NCBI GenBank assembly: GCA_021776655.1
Contig: JAJFFK010000042.1
Location: 1-64,000 of the forward strand
Direction of reading: 5' to 3'
From: Henriciella sp.
GTDB taxonomy: Bacteria > Pseudomonadota > Alphaproteobacteria > Caulobacterales > Hyphomonadaceae
DNA: 64,000 bases
The first letter of the stretch is position 1. The number at the start of each line of letters is the position of its first letter. This document shows positions 9,284 through 17,277 of this stretch, one piece after another. The translations under genes and the position numbers were made by a program. The notes under the pieces were generated by a model. The model had not been told where the DNA came from, did no database searches, and was given only the letters and a program-made list of their open reading frames with translations.

Positions 9284-9772
9284 TTAGCCCGGTTGATCCG
9301 CCAATGTTGCATAACGCCCGCCATGGTAAACAAGCGGACGGGCGGATGGATCAGACTGCAACCGCTCGACCTTCGCAACATAGATAATATGATCGCCGGC
9401 TGGGTGACGCCCATATAGAGAGCATTCCAGGCGGGCGGCGCAATCAGGAAGCAGCGGTACACCCCCCAAGCCCGATTTCGTGTTGAGGGCGGTAAACTTG
9501 TCCGCGCCAGATTGTGCAAATCGCTGTGATAAGTCTGACTGGTCATCACGCAATATATGTACGGCGAAATCTGACGCTGCTTCAAAAATTGACAGGCTGA
9601 GGGACGCACTGGCGATTGACCAGAGGATCAGGGGAGGATCAAGAGACACTGAGTTGAACGAGTTTGCCGTAATCCCCACCCGTTCTCCGTTTTGAGATTC
9701 TGTCGTGATGATCGTGACGCCGGTGACGAACAAGCTAAGTGTATTTCTCAATATGCGTGGATCAACGGTCAT
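9284..9772 (-). CDS. Flavin reductase family protein (FMN-binding split barrel)
   Basis: 162 aa, the usual length for small flavin reductases such as the reductase component of two-component flavin monooxygenases. Family hallmarks are visible: a start with LRNTLSLFVTGVTIITT, then RVGITANSFNSVSLDPPLILWSI (FMN-phosphate-binding pattern), FAVHILRDDQSDLSQRFA, and the C-terminal DHIIYVAKVERL with LVYHGGRYATL. It would reduce FMN or FAD with NAD(P)H for a partner monooxygenase; no oxygenase gene is adjacent, so the partner is unknown. The ATG at 9772 faces the long AT-rich intergenic region, which must carry its promoter. Confidence 0.88.
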   Translation of the reverse strand: MTVDPRILRNTLSLFVTGVTIITTESQNGERVGITANSFNSVSLDPPLILWSIASASLSLSIFEAASDFAVHILRDDQSDLSQRFAQSGADKFTALNTKSGLGGVPLLPDCAARLECSLYGRHPAGDHIIYVAKVERLQSDPSARPLVYHGGRYATLADQPG

Positions 9773-10012
9773 CAGGCAGCTTTCGAATCCTGTGTGGCAT
9801 TGTTATCAGTACATAATACCTGCACTTTTTGCGCCAGAGAAATCTCTAAACGGGATGTGAAGTCTATGTTCGCTTCAAGTGTATGCAAGGCGTCATCCAA
9901 AACGCCATACCAGCCGCTAAAAATTGTACCCTAAGGTTTTACAGTTTGCGGCGATGATTACGCAGTACGCCGTGCTTGAAAGTCGGTCTACCATTGTGAT
10001 TCGTGAAGGCGG

Positions 10013-10030
10013 TGGTTGTGGTTACAACCA
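10013..10030. repeat. Perfect inverted repeat, 7-bp arms, 4-base loop
   Basis: TGGTTGT and ACAACCA flank GGTT. It could be a protein-binding dyad or a short RNA hairpin; it lies in the non-coding region 366 bases before the 74-aa gene and 241 bases before the flavin reductase start. Confidence 0.45.
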
Positions 10031-10197
10031 AAATGATACCCGCTATCGCATGCCAGCCATGCTATATTGCCGGATATGGCAGGAAAATTAATATCTCACA
10101 TTAGTAAATGAACAGAGTTAATTCAAAATCATCGCAATAACCGTTATACAATCGAGGGATAAATCTCGGCGACGAGAAGTGTGAATGGTTAACATGG

Positions 10198-10236
10198 AAT
10201 ATGAACAGCCATTCATTATGAACGGTTGTTCATATT
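10198..10236. promoter_or_regulatory. Operator-like array of three TATGAAC half-sites
   Basis: Two 13-base arms (aatatgaacagcc at 10198-10210 and ggttgttcatatt at 10224-10236) are inverted repeats with one mismatch, separated by 13 bases. The spacer itself ends with another TATGAAC. The half-site therefore occurs at 10200-10206 and 10217-10223 in direct orientation and at 10228-10234 inverted. Such geometry is typical of a dimeric repressor or activator site, here 160 bases upstream of the 74-aa gene. The regulator is unknown. Confidence 0.45.
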
Positions 10237-10355
10237 CATATCTGTGCAAAATTTCATTCGATTTATGACTTGTCGGACCGACATTCAGAAGGCATCTAGG
10301 AACTGTTGAGAGCGGACAACAAGTCCCGAAGTGCAGTGAAGGACATCTTTTAGCA

Positions 10356-10372
10356 GCCACCAAAACGGTGGC
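10356..10372 (+). other. Leader hairpin before the 74-aa protein gene
   Basis: GCCACC and GGTGGC pair around AAAAC. It ends 23 bases before the start codon and leaves the ribosome binding site (ggagag) free. It may be part of a structured leader; no U-tract follows, so it is not an intrinsic terminator. Confidence 0.4.
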
Positions 10373-10395
10373 GACAGAGATGTGGAGAGTGAGTA

Positions 10396-10620
10396 ATGAA
10401 AGATTGGTGCAATGATGATGGCGCGAAGCGTCTTCAGGAAAAAATTGCGGATTATTGGTCAGAGCGCGGCTATGAGGTCGAAGTTGACCTTGTGGATGCT
10501 GGCTTTGTACCTGCCATGCGTAGTGCCCGCACAGACGTCCGTAGCAATATGGTAAACGGTATGCCGCGGCGCAAAATGGTCAACATCAACGAGATTCGTA
10601 ACGAATATCGCCCTGACTAA
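10396..10620 (+). CDS. Small conserved-looking hypothetical protein
   Basis: 74 aa, start ATG at 10396 with ribosome binding site ggagagtgagta directly before it. The sequence is well formed and soluble: DWCNDDGAKRLQEKIADYW, then ERGYEVEVDLVDAGFVPAMRS, then SARTDVRSNMVNGMPRR. The layout, an amphipathic helix with one Cys followed by a strand and a basic tail, resembles small proteins of unknown function that are common in alphaproteobacteria, but I cannot name a family. It is preceded by the long regulatory-looking intergenic region and ends in a four-base overlap (CTAA) with the convergent gph gene. Confidence 0.75.
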   Translation: MKDWCNDDGAKRLQEKIADYWSERGYEVEVDLVDAGFVPAMRSARTDVRSNMVNGMPRRKMVNINEIRNEYRPD

Positions 10621-11306
10621 ACGGCGTTTGCCAGCTTTGTCAGCGCAGTGTTCATGTCGCGCCAATGGTCTATCTGTTGCAACGCGTTGAACGGTTCGCC
10701 CGAAAGCTGACCATACCCGAATGACACAAATACGAAGGGCAGCCCTGCATCACGGGCTGCCCTTTCGTCTGTCTCACTATCGCCAATCATGATGGCTTGG
10801 CTGAGCTGACCACCAGCAAGCGCGATCGTTTCAGCGAGATGTGATCCGTCAGGCTTTTGGGATACGGCCATATCGCCGCCCAACACCGACTTGAAATAAT
10901 GATTGATATTCAGACCGCGCAGGACTTCCTCGGCCAATACCTGCGGCTTGTTTGTACAAATGCAAAGTGTTGCGCCCGCCTGCGCCAAGCTATCGAGGGT
11001 CATTTGCGCGTCGTCATAGACGTGACTGAACCGGCATATATTGTTGCGATAATAGTCGAGGAAGCGCGGCCAAAGCGTCGCGTCAATCTCATGCTCGTCA
11101 ATGTCCTTTTCGTGCCACAACAGTCCTTTTCGGATAAGCGCTTTAGCGCCGTCACCGACCATCATGCGGATTTCCTGAATGGGTACAGGCCCGAGGCGCT
11201 TGGCTTCCAAACTATAGTTGAGGGCAGCGTGCAGATCAGGCGCGGTTTCGACCAAAGTTCCGTCAAGATCAAAGACCAATGTCCAGTCCGTAAAATCAAT
11301 TGTCAT
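10617..11306 (-). CDS. gph: Phosphoglycolate phosphatase (HAD family)
   Basis: 229 aa HAD-superfamily hydrolase. Motif I is FDLDGTLVETAPDLHAAL (nucleophile Asp13, general acid Asp15), motif II CICTNKP, motif III the Lys of QKPDG, motif IV MIGDSETDERAARDAG. The cap and this set of motifs match Gph, which removes 2-phosphoglycolate formed in DNA repair and metabolism; other small phosphate esters are possible substrates. I chose the ATG at 11306 (preceded by aagga) rather than the GTG/ATG further upstream because the HAD motif then sits at the usual distance from the N terminus. Divergent from glmU by 81 bases. Confidence 0.88.
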   Translation of the reverse strand: MTIDFTDWTLVFDLDGTLVETAPDLHAALNYSLEAKRLGPVPIQEIRMMVGDGAKALIRKGLLWHEKDIDEHEIDATLWPRFLDYYRNNICRFSHVYDDAQMTLDSLAQAGATLCICTNKPQVLAEEVLRGLNINHYFKSVLGGDMAVSQKPDGSHLAETIALAGGQLSQAIMIGDSETDERAARDAGLPFVFVSFGYGQLSGEPFNALQQIDHWRDMNTALTKLANAV

Positions 11307-11387
11307 ACCAGTTCCTTGAGCATGGGGGTCGCAACGACTCACATCATGGTTTAGGGCGTTTCAGATTGCAGGGCGAGGATCAATGCC

Positions 11388-12749
11388 ATGACAAACAGAG
11401 CAGCGATAATTCTGGCGGCCGGTCAGGGAACGCGGATGAAGTCCTCTTTGCCGAAAGTTCTGCACAAGGTTGGTGGCCGCGCCATGCTCGATTGGTCGAT
11501 TGCGCTGGCGCGGGACGTTGGCTGTGAGCGGATCGTGGTCGTTGCAAATCCACAGGGGCAAGAGGTGATCGATCATGTCCGCTCGACCCTAGGTGAGACC
11601 GCAGTTGCGATCCAGGATCCACCACAAGGAACTGGGCATGCCGTAAGCTGCGCCGAGGCCGCGCTCGAGGGCTTTAGCGGCGATATTGTCGTTCTGTACG
11701 GTGACACGCCGCTGGTTCGTCCGGCCGCAGTTGAGGCCCTGTTCGAAGCCCTATCCGATCGCGTGAAAGTTGGCGTGCTGGGATTTGAGGCGGCTAATCC
11801 GGGAACTTATGGCCGATTGATCGTCAACGAAGCTGGCGACCTGGATGCCATTGTCGAAGCCAAAGAAGCCAGTGATGAGCAATTGAAAATAACAGTCTGC
11901 AATTCGGGTGTCATTGCAGGTGACGCCAGCACAATTTTTGACTTGCTGAAGCGTGTCAGCAACGACAATGCCAAGGGCGAGTACTACCTGACCGATATTA
12001 TTGGTCTCGCCCGTGAGCAGGGTGCAAGATGCCGCGCGGTTTCGTGTCCTGAAGCGGACGTAATGGGCGTTGATTCGCGCGCTGCCCTAGCGCTTGCGGA
12101 GGGCGCATTTCAAACGACGCGGCGCGGCGAATTACTGGCTGGCGGCGTGACGATGATCGCCCCTGAAACAGTATATCTGTCTTACGACACGGTGATCGAG
12201 AATGGCGTCACACTGGAACCGCACATTGTCTTTGGCTGCGGTGTGGAGATTGAAAGCGGTGCGACCATCAAGGGCTTTTCACATCTTGAAGGGGCGCTTG
12301 TCGGCAGCAATTGCGTCATTGGCCCATATGCCCGCTTGCGTCCGGGAACTGTGCTGGACGCAAATGCCAAGATCGGTAATTTTGTCGAGGTCAAGAATAC
12401 CCGCGTCGGGCAAGGCGCGAAAGCCAGCCATCTATCCTATCTCGGTGACGGCGATATTGGCGCCAACGCGAATATTGGTGCAGGCACGATTTTCTGTAAT
12501 TATGACGGCTTCCTGAAGCACAGGACGCAGATCGGGGCAGGGGCCTTTATTGGCTCTAACACGGCGCTGGTGGCCCCTATATCCGTAGGCGATGGGGCAA
12601 TCATTGGCTCTGGTTCAGTTATCACCAAGGATGTGGACGCGAACGCCTTGGCCGTCGCGCGAGGTCGGCAGATAACAAGAGCAGGGTGGGCAACGGCATT
12701 TCGTGACAAGATGCAGGCCATAAAAGATACCCGCAGGAAGACAGATTGA
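11388..12749 (+). CDS. glmU: Bifunctional GlmU: glucosamine-1-phosphate acetyltransferase / N-acetylglucosamine-1-phosphate uridylyltransferase
   Basis: 453 aa, full length. Makes UDP-GlcNAc for peptidoglycan and lipid A. The N-terminal pyrophosphorylase domain carries LAAGQGTRMKSSLPKVLH (nucleotide-binding G-x-G-T-R-M...K), LYGDTPLVR and the NEYYLTD-type segment GEYYLTDIIGLA. The C-terminal left-handed beta-helix shows hexapeptide repeats (FGCGVEIESGATIKGFSHLEGA onward) and the acetyltransferase motif HLSYLGDGDIGANANIGAGT. It lies 12 bases upstream of rpiA; the two are likely co-transcribed. Confidence 0.97.
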   Translation: MTNRAAIILAAGQGTRMKSSLPKVLHKVGGRAMLDWSIALARDVGCERIVVVANPQGQEVIDHVRSTLGETAVAIQDPPQGTGHAVSCAEAALEGFSGDIVVLYGDTPLVRPAAVEALFEALSDRVKVGVLGFEAANPGTYGRLIVNEAGDLDAIVEAKEASDEQLKITVCNSGVIAGDASTIFDLLKRVSNDNAKGEYYLTDIIGLAREQGARCRAVSCPEADVMGVDSRAALALAEGAFQTTRRGELLAGGVTMIAPETVYLSYDTVIENGVTLEPHIVFGCGVEIESGATIKGFSHLEGALVGSNCVIGPYARLRPGTVLDANAKIGNFVEVKNTRVGQGAKASHLSYLGDGDIGANANIGAGTIFCNYDGFLKHRTQIGAGAFIGSNTALVAPISVGDGAIIGSGSVITKDVDANALAVARGRQITRAGWATAFRDKMQAIKDTRRKTD

Positions 12750-12761
12750 GGGAGAACCAGC

Positions 12762-13460
12762 ATGGCGCACGAGCTTGAAAAAGAGAATGCCGCTGATGCG
12801 GCCATGGACTATGTCGAGGACGGCATGACAATTGGGCTCGGTACCGGGTCAACGGCAAAATTCTTTGTCGAGAACCTGGCCGAAGAAATTGCTGATGGTT
12901 TGATGATCAAGGGGGTGCCGACCAGCGAGCAGACCCGCCAACTTGCAGAATCGCTTGGCGTGCCACTGATTGATATCGAGCAAGTGGACCGCATTCACCT
13001 CACCGTAGACGGCGCGGATGAAGTTGATGCGTCGGCACAATTGATCAAAGGCGGCGGCGCGGCGCTATTGCGTGAGAAGATCATTGCCAATGCCAGCGAC
13101 CTGATGGTGGTGATCGCCGATCCGTCGAAACAGGTTGAGATGTTGGGCCAGTTTCCTTTACCGGTTGAGGTCACGCCGTTCGGCTACACAATCACTGCCA
13201 AGCAGGTGTATGATGCGCTGTGTCGTGCAGGCGTCCTGAAGCCGCGCATAGATGTTCGTGCCGGGCCAGACCATCAGCCATTGGTGACTGATGGCGGCAA
13301 TTTCATTCTCGATTGCCAATGCGGGATCATACCTGACGCGCCGAAAGCTGCTGCCTTGCTCGCGCATGTGCCCGGCGTGGTTGAGCACGGCTTGTTCATC
13401 ACTAATTGCCGGGTTGTGATCATCGGATCTGAAGATGGCGCTACCGTTTTTGAATACTGA
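12762..13460 (+). CDS. rpiA: Ribose-5-phosphate isomerase A
   Basis: 232 aa. Interconverts ribose 5-phosphate and ribulose 5-phosphate in the pentose phosphate pathway. Motifs: IGLGTGSTAKFFVE (phosphate loop), TSEQTRQLAESLGVPL, VDGADEVDAS (catalytic Asp region), LIKGGGAALLREKI, and DGGNFILDC near the C terminus. The start at 12762 is preceded by gagggagaacc. It sits directly after glmU and 55 bases before gor; a shared transcript is plausible. Confidence 0.97.
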   Translation: MAHELEKENAADAAMDYVEDGMTIGLGTGSTAKFFVENLAEEIADGLMIKGVPTSEQTRQLAESLGVPLIDIEQVDRIHLTVDGADEVDASAQLIKGGGAALLREKIIANASDLMVVIADPSKQVEMLGQFPLPVEVTPFGYTITAKQVYDALCRAGVLKPRIDVRAGPDHQPLVTDGGNFILDCQCGIIPDAPKAAALLAHVPGVVEHGLFITNCRVVIIGSEDGATVFEY

Positions 13461-13515
13461 CCCCATATGGTTCAACTTGAGCCAAACCGTTCGCTTTTTT
13501 CTGTAGGATCCCCGC

Positions 13516-14901
13516 ATGTCGACGCATAATTACGATTACGACCTTTTCGTTATTGGCGGCGGCTCTGGCGGTGTGCGCGGCGCTCGTATTGCGGCGCAAT
13601 ATGGCGCGAAAGTCGCCTTGGCAGAGGAATACCGAATGGGCGGCACCTGCGTCATTCGCGGCTGTGTCCCCAAGAAATATATGGTCTATGCCAGCGACTA
13701 TGGTCACAAGCTCGATGAAGCCAAGACCTATGGCTGGGACATACAAAAAGGTGATTTCGATTTCGCCACGTTCATGCAGCGGATGCACAAAGAGGTCACC
13801 CGCCTGTCGGGCATCTACATGTCAGGCCAAACCAATGCAGGCGTTGATGTGTTTGAGGAACGGGCCGAGCTGATTGACCCCCACACGATAAAATTGCCGT
13901 CCAGTGGCAAGACGGTCAGCGCAGATAAAATCCTGATCGCAGTCGGCGGTACGCCTTGGATGCCATCAGCTGACGAGTTGCCTGGCGCCGAACATGCGAT
14001 TGATTCAAACGGCGTGTTTCAACTGACCAAATTGCCCAGACGAATCATTATTATGGGCGGTGGTTACATCGCGGTTGAGTTTGCGCATATCTTTGCGGGT
14101 CTCGGCGTTGAAACGACACTGGTCTATCGCGGGCCAAAAGTCTTGCGCGGGTTTGACGAAGACGTGCGCGACATTGTTCACGCCGGCCTGAAGACGGCTG
14201 GCATTCAAGTCATCACTGAAACGGTGCTTGATCGGATTGAGAAGATTGACGGTCAGGTTTTGCCGTATCGCGTTAGCCTGAATAACGGCATGCGTTTGCT
14301 TGCCGATGTTGTGTTCATGGCGGTTGGCCGGGTGCCCGCAATTGCCGGGCTAGGCTTGGAGGAGCTTGGCGTCGCGCTAGGTAAACGCGGCGAGGTGGTC
14401 GTAGATGAATATTCGAAAACCAACATCCCATCGATCTGGGCGGTTGGTGATGTCACCCGCCGCATGGAGCTGACCCCGGTTGCCTTGCGCGAAGGCCATG
14501 CGTTTGCAGACACTGAGTTTGGCGGCACCCCGCGCACAATGAACCATGAAGACATCGCGACAGCCGTGTTCACACAGCCAGAGGTCGGGACAGTCGGCCT
14601 GCCCGAGCATGAAGCGCGCGCGAAATATGGCGAGCTTGATATCTACAAGACAAATTTCGGACCGATGAAAAACGTCCTCAATGGCAGCGAGACCCGCGTC
14701 TTCATCAAGCTGATCGTCAAACAAGACGACCAGCGCGTGGTTGGTGTCCATATCATCGGGCCGGACGCTGGCGAAATGATCCAAATGGTCGGTATCGCGG
14801 TGAATATGGGCGTCACCAAACAGCAATTCGACGACACCTGCGCCGTGCATCCGACAATGGCCGAAGAGATCGTAACGATGCGGGCGAAGTGGGTGGGTTA
14901 G
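13516..14901 (+). CDS. gor: Glutathione-disulfide reductase
   Basis: 461 aa class I pyridine nucleotide-disulfide oxidoreductase. FAD-binding GGGSGGVRGARIAA near residue 14; redox-active disulfide GGTCVIRGCVPKK (Cys45, Cys50), in the form typical of glutathione reductases; NADPH-binding GGGYIAVEFA followed by Arg-containing VYRGPKVLRGFD; second FAD motif WAVGDVTRRMELTPVA; C-terminal catalytic HPTMAEE. It reduces GSSG with NADPH in the cytoplasm. Convergent with fic, overlapping by four bases (TTAG). Confidence 0.95.
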   Translation: MSTHNYDYDLFVIGGGSGGVRGARIAAQYGAKVALAEEYRMGGTCVIRGCVPKKYMVYASDYGHKLDEAKTYGWDIQKGDFDFATFMQRMHKEVTRLSGIYMSGQTNAGVDVFEERAELIDPHTIKLPSSGKTVSADKILIAVGGTPWMPSADELPGAEHAIDSNGVFQLTKLPRRIIIMGGGYIAVEFAHIFAGLGVETTLVYRGPKVLRGFDEDVRDIVHAGLKTAGIQVITETVLDRIEKIDGQVLPYRVSLNNGMRLLADVVFMAVGRVPAIAGLGLEELGVALGKRGEVVVDEYSKTNIPSIWAVGDVTRRMELTPVALREGHAFADTEFGGTPRTMNHEDIATAVFTQPEVGTVGLPEHEARAKYGELDIYKTNFGPMKNVLNGSETRVFIKLIVKQDDQRVVGVHIIGPDAGEMIQMVGIAVNMGVTKQQFDDTCAVHPTMAEEIVTMRAKWVG

Positions 14902-15476
14902 AGCATTTCTCGAATGCAAGATGATAAAGGTGCAAGGGTTCCATCGAAGCTTTCAATCATAGCGTCAAGGAATGAAACCTCATCGATTTGATCTTCATCC
15001 ATAAATTGCCCGGCATGGGTGCACAACATGCTCAGGAATGTTAGCTGAGACCGTCCGTTTCCTTCACGAAATGGGTGAACCGCATTTATTTCAGAGAGGA
15101 AATACGCAGCTCTATCAGCGAACATGCTCTTATCTTCGTATCGGGTTAGCAAATGTTCTGATCGAAGCTCTTCGAAGACTCGATTCATCTCAGCGTCAAT
15201 ATTTTCTGGATAGCAGAACCAATTTCCGGATTTTGCCGTACGTATTGCTCGAATATTTCCAGCCCAATCATAAACATCCTGAAAGAAGTGATGGTGGACA
15301 GCTTTATAGTGGGCATAATCCATATGCCCACCAGGGAGATCCTCTTCGGCGCGCGTGAGGAACATGAGCTGCTCATATTGATCGAGTATCGTTTGGTCAC
15401 GGATACCGGCCTTGTTTATCAAGACATAGGTATCAGGATAACAAAGCGGGTCTACAATCGCGTCGTAACGCGTCAC
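14898..15476 (-). CDS. Fic-domain adenylyltransferase (toxin of a TA pair)
   Basis: 192 aa. The Fic core motif HPFREGNGR is at residues 134-142, with the catalytic His and the anion-binding loop intact; the beta-hairpin flap region (SGNWFCYPENI, residues 83-93) and DYAHYKAVHHHFFQDVYDWAGNIR helix are typical. Fic proteins usually transfer AMP to Ser/Thr/Tyr of target proteins. No inhibitory [S/T]xxxE[G/N] helix is seen in this protein, consistent with a class I system whose inhibitor is a separate small protein. The start is a GTG at 15476 that overlaps the stop of the upstream small gene (GTGA). GC content (hand count 42-47% per 60 bases over 15061-15240) is below the neighbours, suggesting acquisition. 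Confidence 0.9.
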   Translation of the reverse strand: MTRYDAIVDPLCYPDTYVLINKAGIRDQTILDQYEQLMFLTRAEEDLPGGHMDYAHYKAVHHHFFQDVYDWAGNIRAIRTAKSGNWFCYPENIDAEMNRVFEELRSEHLLTRYEDKSMFADRAAYFLSEINAVHPFREGNGRSQLTFLSMLCTHAGQFMDEDQIDEVSFLDAMIESFDGTLAPLSSCIREML

Positions 15477-15691
15477 TTGGGCCTTTTAGATTTAAACGTG
15501 CCCGTAATTGCAACTCGAAGAGCGTCGCCCTTCAAGCCTCTTGCAGTCATTTTTTCATAGTTGTTGTGTGAATCTTTGGAAAGCCTCAATCCTTCGACAG
15601 CACTGAACTTTGCCGCCTTCTTCGGGCCAATTTTCCCAGTTGTGAACTTGCCGAATTTGGAGTCCCGGCCGACCCTCTGAACTTTAGCCAT
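15473..15691 (-). CDS. Probable Fic antitoxin
   Basis: 72 aa, basic. It sits immediately upstream of fic and overlaps its start by four bases, the standard class I order. The C-terminal half (VEGLRLSKDSHNNYEKMTAR, then GLKGDALRVAITGTF) follows the pattern of VbhA-like antitoxins: EG, then a helix, then Gly-x-x-x-Gly/Asp-Glu/Asp-Ala. The inhibitory motif of the family is [S/T]xxxE[G/N]; here it reads S30-A-V-E33-G34, with Ser three rather than four positions before Glu. Residues 1-29 are Lys/Gly-rich, perhaps DNA-binding. The start ATG has no ribosome binding site and lies five bases after a TATAAT box. Assignment rests on context and a loose match. Confidence 0.65.
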   Translation of the reverse strand: MAKVQRVGRDSKFGKFTTGKIGPKKAAKFSAVEGLRLSKDSHNNYEKMTARGLKGDALRVAITGTFKSKRPK

Positions 15692-15703
15692 GTATAATTA
15701 TAC
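15692..15703 (-). promoter_or_regulatory. Palindromic extended -10 promoter of the Fic cassette
   Basis: GTATAATTATAC is a perfect 12-bp palindrome. In the minus strand it contains TATAAT (15702-15697) preceded by TGG, an extended -10 element (TGnTATAAT). The ATG of the antitoxin begins five bases later, so transcription would start at or near the A of the start codon and give a leaderless message. A palindrome over the -10 box would suit autorepression by the cassette. Confidence 0.5.
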
Positions 15704-15749
15704 CATGATTTCTCTAGGCCGGAAGGAGTAAGTAGCTTTAAATGTAGTA

Positions 15750-16076
15750 TTAAACCGAAAAACTCGTCCCGCAGCCGCAACCGGCTGTCGCGTTGGGGTT
15801 ATTGATCTTGAACGCGGCGCCGATCAGTTCGGTGGTGAAGTCGATCTCTGAGCCGTCCATGAATTCCAGGCTCATCTCATCGACCAGAACAGTGGCACCG
15901 CCGCGCTCAATCACCAGATCGTCGCTATTGGTGGAATTGGTCAGGTCGAACTTATACGAAAAGCCTGAACAGCCGCCGCCTTCGACGCTAACCCGCAGGT
16001 AAGACATATCGGGTTGTTTCGTCAGAATCGCGGTAATCCGCTTGGCAGCCGATTCGGAAAGGGTAATATTGCTCAT
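15750..16076 (-). CDS. erpA: Iron-sulfur cluster insertion protein ErpA (HesB/IscA family)
   Basis: 108 aa A-type Fe-S carrier. The three conserved cysteines are present: Cys36 in [11 protein letters not shown] and Cys100/Cys102 in GCGCGTSF at the C terminus. ErpA delivers clusters to apo-proteins. I chose [13 protein letters not shown] at 16076; an upstream frame to 16181 would run into dgt. Its start codon overlaps the start codon of divergent dgt (bases CATGG). The Fic cassette lies 58 bases downstream on the same strand. Confidence 0.93.
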   Translation of the reverse strand: MSNITLSESAAKRITAILTKQPDMSYLRVSVEGGGCSGFSYKFDLTNSTNSDDLVIERGGATVLVDEMSLEFMDGSEIDFTTELIGAAFKINNPNATAGCGCGTSFSV

Positions 16077-17277
16077 GGCCAAGAAGATAGTCACGCCGGA
16101 GCTTCCTGAAAAGAGGGCTGTGTTTGCAACCCTATGGGAAACCTCGCGCGGGCGCTTTGTCGATGAGCCGCATTCGGCCACCCGTACACCGTTTCAGCGT
16201 GATCGCGACCGGATTATCCACACCTCCGCTTTTCGCCGCTTGAAGCAGAAAACGCAGGTTTTCGTCGCGCATGAGGGCGATCACTACCGTACAAGGCTGA
16301 CCCATTCGCTGGAAGTTGCGCAGATTGCCCGCTCTGTCGCACGGACATTAGGGCTCGATGAAGATCTGGCCGAGGCGATGGGACTGGCGCATGATATGGG
16401 CCATCCGCCGTTCGGGCATGCTGGCGAGGATCAGCTCGACGCCTGTATGGCTGACTATGATGGGTTTGATCATAATGCGCAGACCTTGCGCGTCGTCACC
16501 AGGCTGGAAAACCGATATCCGACCTTTGAAGGGCTGAACCTGACCTGGGAAATGCTTGAAGGGCTGGTCAAGCATAATGGACCGCTTCTGACGGGGGAGA
16601 ATCAGATCGCTGATCTACCCGCCGCGTTTCGCGATTTTTCAAAGCTCGAAACGCTGGAATTGGAGCAATTTGCCGGACCAGAGGCGCAAGCCGCCGCGCT
16701 CGCCGACGATATCGCGTACAATAATCACGATATTGATGACGGGATTTCGGCAGGGCTGTTTACGATTGAGGATATGGCCGACCTGCCTCTGATTGGTGAT
16801 ATCTTCCGCACGGTGCAAAAAGAGTACCCGGTGCTGGATCAGCAGCGCACAGTCTATGAGGCCGTTCGGCGACTGATTGGGCATTGGATAGATGACCTGC
16901 TCGCCGAAACCCGGCGCAGAATTGCCGAGCACAAACCGCAAAGCGCCGCCGATGTGCGGGCGATGCCAGTTGCGTTGATTGCTTTTTCGGAAGAGCTTGA
17001 GCGCGATCAAAGGGCGTTGCGGGCATTCCTATTTGAGCGGATGTACAAGCATTACAAAGTCAACCGCATGCGCAGTCAGGCCAAGCGTATCCTCGCGGAA
17101 CTATTTGCCCTGTTCATGGCTGAACCTGAAACGCTGCCTAACCTTTGGCGCCAGGATGCCGAACAAGTTGGCGACATGCGCAAGGCCCGTATTGTGTGTG
17201 ACTATCTGGCCGGAATGACCGATGGGTATGCTATCGAATTGCACCGCAGACTGTTCAGTATGGAAAGCATGCTTTGA
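16075..17277 (+). CDS. dgt: Deoxyguanosinetriphosphate triphosphohydrolase-like protein
   Basis: HD-superfamily dNTPase, 400 aa from this start. Motifs: SRGRFVDEP then [21 protein letters not shown], the metal-binding H...HD...D set in [16 protein letters not shown] and [17 protein letters not shown], and the second helix block [17 protein letters not shown]. Hydrolyses dNTPs to deoxynucleosides and triphosphate. The start is uncertain: the ATG at 16075 overlaps erpA's ATG; a TTG at 16042 and a GTG at 16120 (close to aagagg) are in frame, and alignment to relatives would fit the GTG as well. In many alphaproteobacteria argS follows dgt; here it does not. Confidence 0.9.
   Translation: MAKKIVTPELPEKRAVFATLWETSRGRFVDEPHSATRTPFQRDRDRIIHTSAFRRLKQKTQVFVAHEGDHYRTRLTHSLEVAQIARSVARTLGLDEDLAEAMGLAHDMGHPPFGHAGEDQLDACMADYDGFDHNAQTLRVVTRLENRYPTFEGLNLTWEMLEGLVKHNGPLLTGENQIADLPAAFRDFSKLETLELEQFAGPEAQAAALADDIAYNNHDIDDGISAGLFTIEDMADLPLIGDIFRTVQKEYPVLDQQRTVYEAVRRLIGHWIDDLLAETRRRIAEHKPQSAADVRAMPVALIAFSEELERDQRALRAFLFERMYKHYKVNRMRSQAKRILAELFALFMAEPETLPNLWRQDAEQVGDMRKARIVCDYLAGMTDGYAIELHRRLFSMESML

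Larger units (their letters stand above)
9773..10395. other. Long AT-rich intergenic region with several dyads
   Basis: This 623-base stretch lies between divergent genes (flavin reductase, minus; 74-aa protein, plus). I see no convincing gene in it: the open frames are short, lack ribosome binding sites and have improbable composition. It contains a perfect 7-bp inverted repeat with a 4-base loop (10013-10030), an operator-like array of TATGAAC half-sites (10198-10236) and a 6-bp hairpin just before the 74-aa gene (10356-10372). The part from about 10080 to 10260 is markedly AT-rich. Promoters for both flanking genes and possibly a small RNA could lie here, but nothing in sequence alone identifies one. 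Confidence 0.6.

Noticed and set aside
10118-10363. 81-codon minus-strand frame in the long intergenic region
   Set aside because: Composition is unlike a protein, no ribosome binding site, and it covers the operator-like repeats.
13461-13515. Terminator between rpiA and gor
   Set aside because: The GGTTC...GAGCC stem has only five pairs with a wobble, and the T-run lies about ten bases further on; too weak to call.
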